The notes beneath the pieces are model-generated. The model made no database searches. It saw nothing but the letters and a program-made list of their open reading frames with translations, and was not told the DNA's origin. The translations under genes and the position numbers were made by a program. From Clostridium paraputrificum (GTDB taxonomy: Bacteria; Bacillota; Clostridia; Clostridiales; Clostridiaceae), in the NCBI RefSeq assembly GCF_900447045.1, contig NZ_UAWH01000005.1, positions 248,001 through 312,000 on the forward strand: 64,000 nucleotides of DNA. The letters are read 5' to 3'. Of this stretch, positions 39,145-47,345 are shown piece after piece (the stretch's first letter is position 1; every line of letters begins with the position of its first letter).

Positions 39145-39171
39145 AAAAGCAAGTTTACTTGCTTTTTTTAA
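39145..39171 (+). terminator. Terminator of the tRNA operon
   Basis: AAAGCAAG / CTTGCTTT, loop ttta, then T run. Confidence 0.88.
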
Positions 39172-39204
39172 TGTCTATAAAAGTATAAAATTCTAATAGT
39201 ATGA

Positions 39205-39284
39205 GAGGGGTGGATATTTATTTCCGTGTGACTTGGAGTTTTGTGACGGAACAAGTAAAATAAATATCTACTCCACATTTTTTA
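39205..39284 (+). repeat. Dispersed stem-loop repeat, copy C
   Basis: The most regular copy: GAGGGGTGGATATTTATTT on the left, AAATAAATATC then TACTCCAC on the right, inner stem ACTTG / CAAGT, and the shared apical segment GAG...TTGTGACGGAA. Ends in CATTTTTTATT. Lies after the tRNA operon terminator. Confidence 0.85.
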
Positions 39285-39380
39285 TTCCTTAAAAGTTGAT
39301 AATGTGTATTAAGTTAATAAAATCTGTGGATAGAAAAAAAGCTTCTGTGGATAAAAGTTGAAATTATATAATAAATACTA

Positions 39381-39409
39381 TTGAGTTTAAAAAAATAATA
39401 TGTTACAAT
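39381..39409 (+). promoter_or_regulatory. Promoter of the metK transcript
   Basis: TTGAGT (39381-39386), 17 nt, TGT then TACAAT (39404-39409), an extended -10, just upstream of the riboswitch. Confidence 0.75.
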
Positions 39410-39434
39410 AAGTTTGCAAAAATTAAATAAAAAA

Positions 39435-39578
39435 CTCTTATCAAGAGAGGTGGAGGGAAAGGGCCCGATGAAACCCGGCAACCTGTTATATTACAAGGTG
39501 CCAATTCCTGTAGATTTTTTATCTACGAGATGAGAGAGATTATATAGTAAAGTCTCTTCTTATCGAAGGGTTTTTTTA
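39435..39578 (+). promoter_or_regulatory. SAM-I (S-box) riboswitch with terminator
   Basis: CTCTTATCAAGAGAGG and TGGAGGGAAAGGGCCCGATG, AAACCCGGCAACC, AAGGTGCCAATTCCTG and the closing GATGAGAG are the classic S-box segments. After it comes a hairpin region and a run of seven T (39571-39577). When SAM binds, the leader should end transcription before metK. Confidence 0.96.
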
Positions 39579-39612
39579 TTGCCTAAAAACATTTGGAAGG
39601 AGAAGACAAATT

Positions 39613-40788
39613 ATGAAAAGATTATTTACATCAGAGTCAGTAACAGAAGGACATCCAGATAAAATATGTGATCAAATATCTGATGCAGTGTTAGATGCGA
39701 TTTTATCAAAGGATCCAAATGCAAGAGTAGCATGTGAAACATGTACAACAACAGGATTAGTAATGGTAATGGGGGAAATAACAACAAATTGTTATGTTGA
39801 CATTCCTAAAGTTGTTAGAGAAACAATAAGAGAAATAGGTTATGATAGAGCTAAGTATGGATTTGACTGTGATACATGTGCAGTTATGACTACTATAGAT
39901 GAACAATCAGCTGATATAGCAATGGGAGTAGATGAAGCTTTAGAATCTAAAAAGGGTGATAAGGATGATGTTGAAGCAGTAGGTGCTGGAGACCAAGGTA
40001 TGATGTTTGGTTTTGCAACAAATGAAACTCCAGAATTTATGCCACTACCAATAGCTATGGCTCACAGACTTTCTAGAAGACTTACTGAAGTTAGAAAGAA
40101 TGGAACACTAGATTATTTAAGACCAGATGGTAAAACACAAGTAACAGTTGAATATGAAAATAACACAGCTAAGAGAATAGATGCAATAGTTATTTCTACT
40201 CAACATGGTGAAGAAGTTACTTTAGAACAAATAGAAAAAGATTTAATGGAATACGTAATAAGAGAAGTGGTTCCAGCTGAATTATTAGATGAAAACACTA
40301 AATATTATATAAATCCTACTGGAAGATTCGTTGTAGGGGGGCCTCAAGGAGATTCGGGATTAACAGGAAGAAAGATAATAGTTGATACTTATGGAGGAAT
40401 GGGAAGACACGGTGGTGGAGCATTCTCAGGAAAAGATCCAACAAAGGTTGATAGATCAGCAGCGTATGCAGCAAGATGGGTTGCTAAAAACTTAGTAGCC
40501 GCTGGCCTTGCAGATAAGCTTGAAATACAATTAGCTTATGCTATAGGTGTTGCAAAGCCAGTATCAATAGAAGTTGAGACATTTGGAACTGGAAAAGTTG
40601 ATGAAGAAACTATAATTAATATAGTTGAAAAGGTATTTGACTTAAGACCAGGTGCAATAATTAAAGAGTTAGATTTAAGAAGACCAATCTATAAGCAAAC
40701 TGCTGCTTATGGACATTTTGGAAGAACAGACTTAAATCTTCCATGGGAACAATTAAACAAGGTTGAAGAAATTAAAAAATTATTATAG
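39613..40788 (+). CDS. metK: S-adenosylmethionine synthetase
   Basis: 391 residues. Makes SAM from methionine and ATP. Seen: [53 protein letters not shown] and the P-loop-like [25 protein letters not shown] upstream. Controlled by the S-box leader, so its own product shuts it off. Confidence 0.98.
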   Translation: MKRLFTSESVTEGHPDKICDQISDAVLDAILSKDPNARVACETCTTTGLVMVMGEITTNCYVDIPKVVRETIREIGYDRAKYGFDCDTCAVMTTIDEQSADIAMGVDEALESKKGDKDDVEAVGAGDQGMMFGFATNETPEFMPLPIAMAHRLSRRLTEVRKNGTLDYLRPDGKTQVTVEYENNTAKRIDAIVISTQHGEEVTLEQIEKDLMEYVIREVVPAELLDENTKYYINPTGRFVVGGPQGDSGLTGRKIIVDTYGGMGRHGGGAFSGKDPTKVDRSAAYAARWVAKNLVAAGLADKLEIQLAYAIGVAKPVSIEVETFGTGKVDEETIINIVEKVFDLRPGAIIKELDLRRPIYKQTAAYGHFGRTDLNLPWEQLNKVEEIKKLL

Positions 40789-40789
40789 A

Positions 40790-40828
40790 AAAAAGACTTA
40801 TTGCAATAATTTGCAATAAGTCTTTTTA
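40790..40828. terminator. Bidirectional terminator between metK and nagA
   Basis: AAAAAGACTTATTGCA / TGCAATAAGTCTTTTT, near-perfect, T runs on both strands. Confidence 0.92.
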
Positions 40829-41965
40829 TTATTTATTATAAACTTTTTTTCCCTTAACGAAAACTTTTTGAATTTCTATATCTTCATTAAATAATATAAG
40901 GTCAGCATCATAACCTTCTTTTATCAAACCTTTATGATCTTCAACATGACAGTGTTTTGCACCATTGTAAGTAGCCATTCTTACAACTTCATTTAAAGGA
41001 TAATTTGAGTTGCTATATATATTCTTAACAGCTTTATCAAGAGTAAGAACAGAACCAGCTAAAGTTCCATCTAATAATCTTGCAGCACCATTTTTAACTA
41101 TAACATCTTGACCACCTAAAGAATATTGGCCATCTGGCATACCACAAGCTTCCATAGCATCACTAACTAATAAAACTTTATCAGTTCCCTTTTGCTTATA
41201 GGCTGTTCTTAAAGCAGGGTAAGAAATATGGATACCATCAGAAATTGTTTCTGTAGTTATATCAGTATCGAATGTAGCACCTACAACACCTGGTTCTCTA
41301 TGAGTAAAAGGAGTCATTGCGTTGTAAAGGTGAGTTGAGTGGCATGCACCACATTTTATTCCCTCTATAGCTTCATCATAAGTAGCTTTTGTGTGCCCCA
41401 TAGATACTGTAACACCATTGTCAGAAAGATACTTTATTAATTCTTTTGCACCTTCAACTTCAGGAGCCATTGTGATAGATACAACAGCATCACCATAGTC
41501 ACCAACTATTTTGTTATAGTTTTCTACTGATGGCGCAAGTAAGAAGTTTGGATTTTGAGCACCAATTGCTTTTGGGCTTATGAAAGGTCCTTCTAAGTGA
41601 GCTCCTAATACATTAGCACCTTCAGTTCCTTCTTCTTTAAGCTTTTTAATAACTTTCATAGATTTTCTGATATCTTCAGCAGCAACTGTCATTGTAGTTG
41701 GTGTAAAAGATGTTGTACCATGTTCAACTATTGTTTTTGCAATTGTATTTATAGATTCAACAGTACCATCCATGGTATCGCAACCACCAGCACCGTGAAT
41801 ATGAACATCAATAAATCCTGGTGAAAGGTATAAACCTTCAGCATCTATAACTTCTGTATCGTTAACGTTAGAAGGGTTAATTTCTTTAATCTTTCCGTTT
41901 TCAATTAGTACAGAACCTTTTTCAATTTTGTCTAAATAAATAATATTACAATTTTTTATTAGCAT
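40829..41965 (-). CDS. nagA: N-acetylglucosamine-6-phosphate deacetylase
   Basis: 378 residues. Removes acetate from GlcNAc-6-P in amino-sugar recycling. Amidohydrolase fold: PGFIDVHIHGAGGCDTMDG, the metal Glu in GAHLEGPFIS, SMGHTKATYDEA, CHSTHLYNAMTPFTHREPG, and LVSDAMEACG with the catalytic Asp. GGAGGTG upstream. nagB is not adjacent. Divergent from recD2. Confidence 0.96.
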   Translation of the reverse strand: MLIKNCNIIYLDKIEKGSVLIENGKIKEINPSNVNDTEVIDAEGLYLSPGFIDVHIHGAGGCDTMDGTVESINTIAKTIVEHGTTSFTPTTMTVAAEDIRKSMKVIKKLKEEGTEGANVLGAHLEGPFISPKAIGAQNPNFLLAPSVENYNKIVGDYGDAVVSITMAPEVEGAKELIKYLSDNGVTVSMGHTKATYDEAIEGIKCGACHSTHLYNAMTPFTHREPGVVGATFDTDITTETISDGIHISYPALRTAYKQKGTDKVLLVSDAMEACGMPDGQYSLGGQDVIVKNGAARLLDGTLAGSVLTLDKAVKNIYSNSNYPLNEVVRMATYNGAKHCHVEDHKGLIKEGYDADLILFNEDIEIQKVFVKGKKVYNK

Positions 41966-42004
41966 TAAAACACCTCCATCAATTTTTAGAAACTTTATAA
42001 TCCT

Positions 42005-42032
42005 ATGATATAATTATAATATATATAGTCAA
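42005..42032. promoter_or_regulatory. Overlapping divergent promoters of nagA and recD2
   Basis: Minus strand: TTGACT (42032-42027), 16 nt, TATCAT (42010-42005) for nagA. Plus strand: TGA then TATAAT (42009-42014), an extended -10 for recD2. The two -10 boxes touch, so the promoters probably compete. Confidence 0.6.
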
Positions 42033-42068
42033 GAATAAAAATAAGTTTATTGGATATGGAGAGATAAT

Positions 42069-44291
42069 ATGGAAGTCTTAGAAGGCTTTGTTGAAGTAAT
42101 ACTTTTTAAAAGTGGTGATACAGGATATGTAGTATCTAAAATTAATATAGAGAATAAGCCTATAACAGCTGTAGGAACAATTCCTTACTTAAGAGAAGGT
42201 CAACATGTAAAGTTAACTGGTACTTGGATAATGCATAAACAATTTGGTAAACAGTTTAGTATTAGTAAATGTGAAGAGATTATGCCAACTACAATAGATG
42301 GTTTAGAGAAGTATTTATCATCTGGAATAATTAGAGGAATTGGTCCTGTTACAGCAAAAAAAATCATTGACCATTTTGGTGAAGAGGCCATGGATATATT
42401 AGATAATAATATTGAAAGAATAAAAGAGATTGATGGTATTGGAGAAAAGAAATTTAGCATTATCTATGAATCATATTTAGAACAACATGATTTAAAAGAT
42501 ATAATGATATATTTTCAAGGCTTTGGCATAACTCATGGGCAGTGTTTAAAAATATATAAAAGATTTGGACCTAATGCTAAAGAAATTGTTCAGAAGGACC
42601 CCTATATTCTTTGTAGAGAAATAAAAGGAATAGGTTTTGCTACAGCAGATAGAATTGGGTCAATGATAGGAATAAATAGAGAGTCTGATTCTAGAATAAA
42701 GAGTGGAATAGACTTCGTAATAAATAGATTCTGTGCTGCTGGAAATACATATATGCCTAAGAATAAGGTTATAGAAGAAACTAAAGAACTTTTATTGGTT
42801 AAGGAAGAACTAATAGAAGGAAATATATATAATGCATTTTTAGAGAAAAAGCTAATAGTACAAAAAATAAATGATATAGAATGTGTATTTATACCTATAT
42901 TTTATTATAGTGAATTAGGTATAACAGAAAGAATAGCAAGGTTATCAATTCAAAACTATCAAACTATAAATACAGATATAGAATTTGAAATTTCTTTGTT
43001 TGAAAAGAAAAGTGGTATTAACTTTGCAGACTCTCAGAAGGAAGCTATTATTGGAGCTTTTACTGATGGAATAGAAATAATAACTGGAGGTCCAGGAACA
43101 GGTAAAACAACAATTATAAAAAGCATAATTGAAATTTATGAAAATGAGGGAATGAAAGTACTTTTAGCAGCCCCAACAGGAAGAGCGGCTAAGAGAATGA
43201 CTGAATCAACTGGAAGAGAAGCAAAAACCATACATAGATTATTAGATATAGGGGCTGGGGATGAGGATACACCTTTAGATGATGAATCAGATGAACCCTT
43301 AGATGGAGATGTAGTAATAATAGATGAAGCTTCTATGATAGATATATTTTTAATGCACAGCTTATTAAAATCCATAAGAGTTGGAACAAGGCTTATTATA
43401 GTGGGAGACGTTGATCAATTACCATCAGTAGGGCCTGGAAATGTATTAAAGGATTTAATAAATAGTGGTTTAATCAAGGTTGTTAGATTAAAAGAAATAT
43501 TTAGACAGGGAGCCGAGAGTTTAATTATCACTAATGCACATAGAATAAATAATGGAGAGATGCCATATTTGAATCAAAAGAATAAAGATTTTTATTTTTT
43601 AAAGGAAGAGAATATAGATAATATACTTTCTGTTACTTTAGACTTAGTTAATAGGAGATTGCCAAACTTCAATAAGTCATGGGATAGAAGAAGAGATATT
43701 CAAGTTTTAAGTCCTATGAAAAAAGGAGTTTTAGGAATAATAAATTTGAATGAAAAAATACAAGAAATATTAAATCCACCCTCAAAGGATAAAAAAGAGA
43801 AAAAGATAAAGAATCTTGTTCTTAGAGAAGGGGATAAGGTTATGCAAACTAAGAATAATTACTTAATAAAGTGGACTTCTATAAGTGACAAGGGAGATCT
43901 TGATGGTGAAGGTGTATTTAATGGAGATATGGGATTTATTCAAAGTATTGATAACGAAAGAGGAAGTATTACAGTAATATTTGATGACGAAAAAAAGGTA
44001 ATATACGATGCTGAAAATATTGATGAATTAGAATTGGCTTATGCAATTACAATACATAAAAGTCAAGGAAGTGAATTTAAGGTTGTAATTATTCCATCAT
44101 TTATGGGATCACCTTTCTTGATGAATAGAAATTTAATATATACTGGAATAACCAGAGCAAAGGATCTAGTAACAGTGGTTGGATATCCAAGGGCACTTCA
44201 ATACATGGTTACAAACACTAATAGTACTGAGAGATATTCATCACTAGAGAACAGAATAAAAGATTTACTTAATAGTGATGTAATAGAATAA
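42069..44291 (+). CDS. recD2: ATP-dependent RecD2 helicase
   Basis: 740 residues. RecD2 is a 5'-3' DNA helicase acting without RecBC. N-terminal OB-like part, then paired helix-hairpin-helix repeats (GIIRGIGPVTAKKI, EIDGIGEKKF, REIKGIGFATADRI), then superfamily 1 helicase motifs: GGPGTGKTTIIKS (about 340-352), AAPTGRAAKRM, VIIDEASMID, VGDVDQLPSVGPGNVL, FRQG, YAITIHKSQGSEFKVV and YTGITRAKDLV. First gene of a run with the comFA-like and comFC genes. Confidence 0.95.
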   Translation: MEVLEGFVEVILFKSGDTGYVVSKINIENKPITAVGTIPYLREGQHVKLTGTWIMHKQFGKQFSISKCEEIMPTTIDGLEKYLSSGIIRGIGPVTAKKIIDHFGEEAMDILDNNIERIKEIDGIGEKKFSIIYESYLEQHDLKDIMIYFQGFGITHGQCLKIYKRFGPNAKEIVQKDPYILCREIKGIGFATADRIGSMIGINRESDSRIKSGIDFVINRFCAAGNTYMPKNKVIEETKELLLVKEELIEGNIYNAFLEKKLIVQKINDIECVFIPIFYYSELGITERIARLSIQNYQTINTDIEFEISLFEKKSGINFADSQKEAIIGAFTDGIEIITGGPGTGKTTIIKSIIEIYENEGMKVLLAAPTGRAAKRMTESTGREAKTIHRLLDIGAGDEDTPLDDESDEPLDGDVVIIDEASMIDIFLMHSLLKSIRVGTRLIIVGDVDQLPSVGPGNVLKDLINSGLIKVVRLKEIFRQGAESLIITNAHRINNGEMPYLNQKNKDFYFLKEENIDNILSVTLDLVNRRLPNFNKSWDRRRDIQVLSPMKKGVLGIINLNEKIQEILNPPSKDKKEKKIKNLVLREGDKVMQTKNNYLIKWTSISDKGDLDGEGVFNGDMGFIQSIDNERGSITVIFDDEKKVIYDAENIDELELAYAITIHKSQGSEFKVVIIPSFMGSPFLMNRNLIYTGITRAKDLVTVVGYPRALQYMVTNTNSTERYSSLENRIKDLLNSDVIE

Positions 44292-44307
44292 AAAAAGAGA
44301 GGGTAAT

Positions 44308-45309
44308 ATGGTTATATTTAATAAAAATATATCAGAAGAGATAGTAGATATTTCTAGAAGAATATATAGTTGGTATAAAAGTGGTATAAAAACTTTATCT
44401 ATAAGTACATGTCCTTTTAATACAAATACAATTTTTGTAGATATAGTAAGCTATTTTATTTCCATGAGAAAGAAAGTTTTATATATATCAGATGAAGGGT
44501 ATCAAGAAAAGAAACTATTAGATGGATTAAGTAATAAGTATAAACATATGACTTATTGTAAATTAGAAAGTGGTCTTGGAGAATGCGATATTAACTTTGT
44601 AAAGTATAAACATATAAAGGATATAGAAGGAAAATACGATTTAGTTATTTTAGATGATATATCAAATTTTTCTACTATAGATAATAGAAAGTTAAGAGAT
44701 ATTTATAACTTTATAATTAGCAAGTCAGAAAGAATAATAGTATATTCCTTAGAAGAGGTAACTATGTTAGGAGATAAAATAGAATGTACTCCTATAGTTA
44801 CTAAAAAGCCATTTATAGAGCCTAGAGTTATAAATACTAGAATTGATTTAAATAAGGATATTCCATATATTTTATATGATTATATAAAATGGTTTAAGGA
44901 TAATAAAAGAAATTTAGTCATATATGTTCCTAATAGTGAAGCTTTAGAAAATGTATATGAATATTATTTAAATAAGCTTAAATTAAATAAGGTTCAAATA
45001 AAAAAAGTATACAAAGATAAAAGTAATAAGATAAATGTTTTAAAAGTAAAAGATAAGGCAACATTTATAATAACAGATTTTAAGGAGATATCTTTAGAGG
45101 GGACTAACATTGGAGATGCTATAGTACTATTTGCAGATAGTAATGAGTATAGCTATAAACAACTTATGTATATATGTGGTCAAATATCAAAAACATTAAG
45201 TAAAACTTCAGAGATATTATTTATAGCAAATGAAGTAAATAATACTATAGATAGGGTTAGGGATGTATCTAGAGATTTTAATAAGATGTTATGGGAAAAA
45301 GGATTATAA
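44308..45309 (+). CDS. Degenerate ComFA-like helicase-fold protein
   Basis: 333 residues, 16 nt after recD2 and overlapping comFC by 19 nt. ComFA is the cytosolic DEAD-type ATPase of DNA uptake. The layout follows a two-domain helicase: STCPFNTNTIF where a Walker A would be, YDLVILDDIS as Walker B, TDFKEISLEGTNI as motif V, and LMYICGQISKT where the motif VI arginines would be. Walker A Lys, arginine finger and ComFA zinc cysteines are all absent. So it is probably unable to use ATP. Family assignment rests on this spacing and on comFC next door; moderate certainty. Confidence 0.6.
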   Translation: MVIFNKNISEEIVDISRRIYSWYKSGIKTLSISTCPFNTNTIFVDIVSYFISMRKKVLYISDEGYQEKKLLDGLSNKYKHMTYCKLESGLGECDINFVKYKHIKDIEGKYDLVILDDISNFSTIDNRKLRDIYNFIISKSERIIVYSLEEVTMLGDKIECTPIVTKKPFIEPRVINTRIDLNKDIPYILYDYIKWFKDNKRNLVIYVPNSEALENVYEYYLNKLKLNKVQIKKVYKDKSNKINVLKVKDKATFIITDFKEISLEGTNIGDAIVLFADSNEYSYKQLMYICGQISKTLSKTSEILFIANEVNNTIDRVRDVSRDFNKMLWEKGL

Positions 45310-45932
45310 AGGTTTTATCAATAATAAAAAGAAGTTTATTGGAAATAATTTATCCAAGGGATAGTAAGTGTATAGTATGTGGTGAAGAAAATACCTATGG
45401 TTTATGTCATAAATGTAAATTTTCAATTACATATTGTGATAATGGGGAGCTTTGTCTTGGATATTATAAAGGTGTATTAAAGGAATTAATATTAAAGTTT
45501 AAATTTAAGGGAAGATTTGATGCAGGAGAAGAACTAATTAAGCTAGTTGAGGAAAGACTGGTTAATTTTATAGAAAAGGATTATATAATAACATATATTC
45601 CTATAGGAAAAGAAAGTCTTAAGATAAGAGGTTTTAACCAATGTGAGTATTTAGCTAAGGAATTAGGATTAAGAAATAATTTTACCATATTAAATACTTT
45701 AAAAAGGGTGAAAGATAACAAGATACAGAAGACTTTAAAAAGAGAAGAGCGATTAAAAAATATTAAAGGTGTATTTGAAGTTATTAATAGAGAAGAAGTA
45801 AAAGGAAAGAAATTTATAATATTGGATGATGTAATTACAACAGGTGCAACTCTTCATGAAGCAGAGCGAGTATTAAAAGAAGCAGGGGTTGTTCAAATAA
45901 AATTGTTGACTATGGCAAAATCGTATGTATAA
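45291..45932 (+). CDS. comFC: ComFC-family phosphoribosyltransferase-like protein
   Basis: 213 residues. Amphipathic N-terminus, zinc-type cysteines (CIVCG and CHKC), then a PRTase fold with YIPIGKESLKIRGFNQCEYLAKEL and the PRPP loop FIILDDVITTGATLHEAE. Related to ComFC/GntX/YhgH, needed for DNA uptake in some bacteria by an unknown reaction. No ribosome site is visible; translation probably depends on the overlapping upstream gene. Confidence 0.9.
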   Translation: MGKRIIKVLSIIKRSLLEIIYPRDSKCIVCGEENTYGLCHKCKFSITYCDNGELCLGYYKGVLKELILKFKFKGRFDAGEELIKLVEERLVNFIEKDYIITYIPIGKESLKIRGFNQCEYLAKELGLRNNFTILNTLKRVKDNKIQKTLKREERLKNIKGVFEVINREEVKGKKFIILDDVITTGATLHEAERVLKEAGVVQIKLLTMAKSYV

Positions 45933-45941
45933 TATTAATGT

Positions 45942-46142
45942 AAGCTAGGTCTGTGGTTGAAAGTCGAGGCTAGTCGCAGGCAAAACGATCCACGTAACTC
46001 AAACAAAGTTTTGATGAGCATGGTGCGGTATAGAAGTAAGTCCTACCAATTTTAATTGAGAGGGTTAGTAGTGAGAGGGTAATTCTGGGTAGCGAAATCT
46101 CCAGTAGGCGAGTGTGGGGGCAAAGACCAGGTCAGCTAGCTT
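45942..46142 (+). ncRNA. raiA-motif structured RNA
   Basis: About 200 nt closed by AAGCTAG (45942-45948) and CTAGCTT (46136-46142), with several conserved-looking purine-rich segments (GGTTGAAAGTCGAGGC, GGTGCGGTATAGAAGTAAG, GGGTAGCGAAATCTCCAG) and its own terminator. It does not fit RNase P, 6S, SRP or tmRNA. The large raiA motif occurs upstream of raiA/hpf genes in Firmicutes, exactly as here (hpf at 46618). In C. acetobutylicum its loss was reported to harm sporulation and alter aggregation. Call made from context, size and shape, not from an alignment. Confidence 0.75.
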
Positions 46143-46145
46143 AAC

Positions 46146-46174
46146 AAGAGTAGTAGTGATGCTGCTCTTTTTTT
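46146..46174 (+). terminator. Terminator of the raiA-motif RNA
   Basis: AAGAGTAG / CTGCTCTT stem followed by T run. Confidence 0.85.
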
Positions 46175-46175
46175 A

Positions 46176-46333
46176 TTGCCTGAAAAAGTTAAGAATGTAA
46201 GAGAGAATAAAGATAAAATAGATAAGATAGATAATAAGGATAAGGTGGAAATTTTGATATAGTAAAGTTTGTGAAAAATGGGCAAGCTGATTGCAGTGGT
46301 TTCTTAGCTAAACCTATTGAAATAATTAGTTAA
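46176..46333 (+). pseudogene. Probable flgM remnant (anti-sigma factor for flagella)
   Basis: Two short pieces in different frames. First (46176-46262): ends NKDKVEILI then stop, like the FlgM segment DKIEIS. Second (46262-46333): VKNGQADCSGFLAKPIEII then stop, like the FlgM end QNGTYKVNANHIAKSF. The middle, which binds sigma-28, is missing. In Bacillus flgM follows comFC, and the flagellar block runs on to hpf-secA-prfB; here comFC and hpf-secA-prfB are retained with only this between. Similarity is short, so moderate certainty. Confidence 0.4.
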
Positions 46334-46617
46334 TTGTCCAATATGAACTTTTGTATCTTCAATAAAAATGCTGTTAGCAGAGTTTTGAGTATAATTATTT
46401 ATTAGATAATTAGTGCATTATGTCAAATGATAAAATGTATACATATTTTGCAAAAAAAAGAGGAATATTAAGATAGTTGAAGTAGTATGATTGAAGTAAG
46501 AGAATATTCTGAAAATTTAAAGTTGCTATATTTTCAGATGTTATGTAAAATTAAAATATAAAAAACAACTTAATAAAGGTCTAAAGAATCATAATAATTA
46601 TGAGAGGGGCTGGGCTT
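46334..46617. other. Intergenic leader of hpf
   Basis: AT-rich, no gene. No convincing promoter could be fixed: AGAGGAATA (46459-46467) resembles a sigma-H -35 but lacks a matching -10 at the right distance. Confidence 0.5.
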
Positions 46618-47160
46618 ATGAAAGTGACAGTAATAGCAAAAAATATTGAATTAACACCTGCGTTAAAGGAAATGGTAGAAAAAAAGATTTCTAAGCTAGA
46701 AAAGTATTTTGGACCTAATGTAGAAGCAAGAGCTACATTAAGTGTACAAAAGAATAGACAAAGAGTAGAAGTGACAATTCCATTTAACGGGGTTATTCTA
46801 AGAGGAGAAGAAGTCACAGACGACATGTATAAGTCAATTGACCTTGTAGAAGAGAAGCTTGTAAGACAAATAAGAAAACAAAGAACCAAGCTTTCTAGAA
46901 AGAATAATTCAGGGTCATTAAGGTATCCAGAATTTAATTCGCTAGAATTTAAGAATGAAGATACTGATGAAGATACCTCAAGAATTGTAAAGACTAAGTC
47001 TTTCAATGTAAAACCAATGTCTGCGGATGAAGCTGTACTACAAATGGAATTATTAGGACATAGCTTCTTTGTATATCAAGATGCTGATACAAACAACGTA
47101 AGTGTTGTTTATAAAAGAAAAGATGGAAATTATGGTTTAATAGAACCAGAATATAAATAA
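46618..47160 (+). CDS. hpf: Ribosome hibernation promoting factor, long form
   Basis: 180 residues from ATG 46618 (AGAGGGG upstream). Long HPF joins two 70S ribosomes into inactive 100S dimers in resting cells. N-terminal S30AE domain (about 1-95: VTVIAKNIELTPALKEMVEKK, LSVQKNRQRVEVTI) and C-terminal dimerisation domain (about 120-180: VKTKSFNVKPMSADEAVLQMELLGHSFFVY). Order hpf-secA-prfB is conserved in Firmicutes. Confidence 0.96.
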   Translation: MKVTVIAKNIELTPALKEMVEKKISKLEKYFGPNVEARATLSVQKNRQRVEVTIPFNGVILRGEEVTDDMYKSIDLVEEKLVRQIRKQRTKLSRKNNSGSLRYPEFNSLEFKNEDTDEDTSRIVKTKSFNVKPMSADEAVLQMELLGHSFFVYQDADTNNVSVVYKRKDGNYGLIEPEYK

Positions 47161-47169
47161 AGCGTGTAT

Positions 47170-47216
47170 ACTCCATAGGGTTAAGGAGAAATCCAAAGGC
47201 TCTATGGAGTTTTTGC
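47170..47216 (+). terminator. Terminator after hpf
   Basis: ACTCCATAG / CTATGGAGT with a long purine-rich loop, then five T. Confidence 0.8.
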
Positions 47217-47243
47217 ATTTATGTTAATAAATAGTTATAATTG

Positions 47244-47273
47244 TTGTATATATATAAGTTACAATGGTATAAT
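47244..47273 (+). promoter_or_regulatory. Promoter of secA
   Basis: TTGTAT (47244-47249), 18 nt, TGG then TATAAT (47268-47273), extended -10. Confidence 0.7.
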
Positions 47274-47345
47274 TTATAAATATAGAAATTAGAATATGAA
47301 ATTATATAGTAACGTTATTAATAATATAGTTGAAAGGATGAAATT

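Noticed and set aside
38507-39171. CRISPR-like or satellite array
   Set aside because: Repeat units are whole tRNA genes; no spacers of uniform length and no cas genes.
45942-46142. RNase P, 6S, SRP or tmRNA identity for this RNA
   Set aside because: Diagnostic segments of each are absent, and gene context fits the raiA motif.
46459-46500. Sigma-H promoter for hpf
   Set aside because: AGAGGAATA fits the -35, but at 11-12 nt the -10 does not match RNNGAAT.
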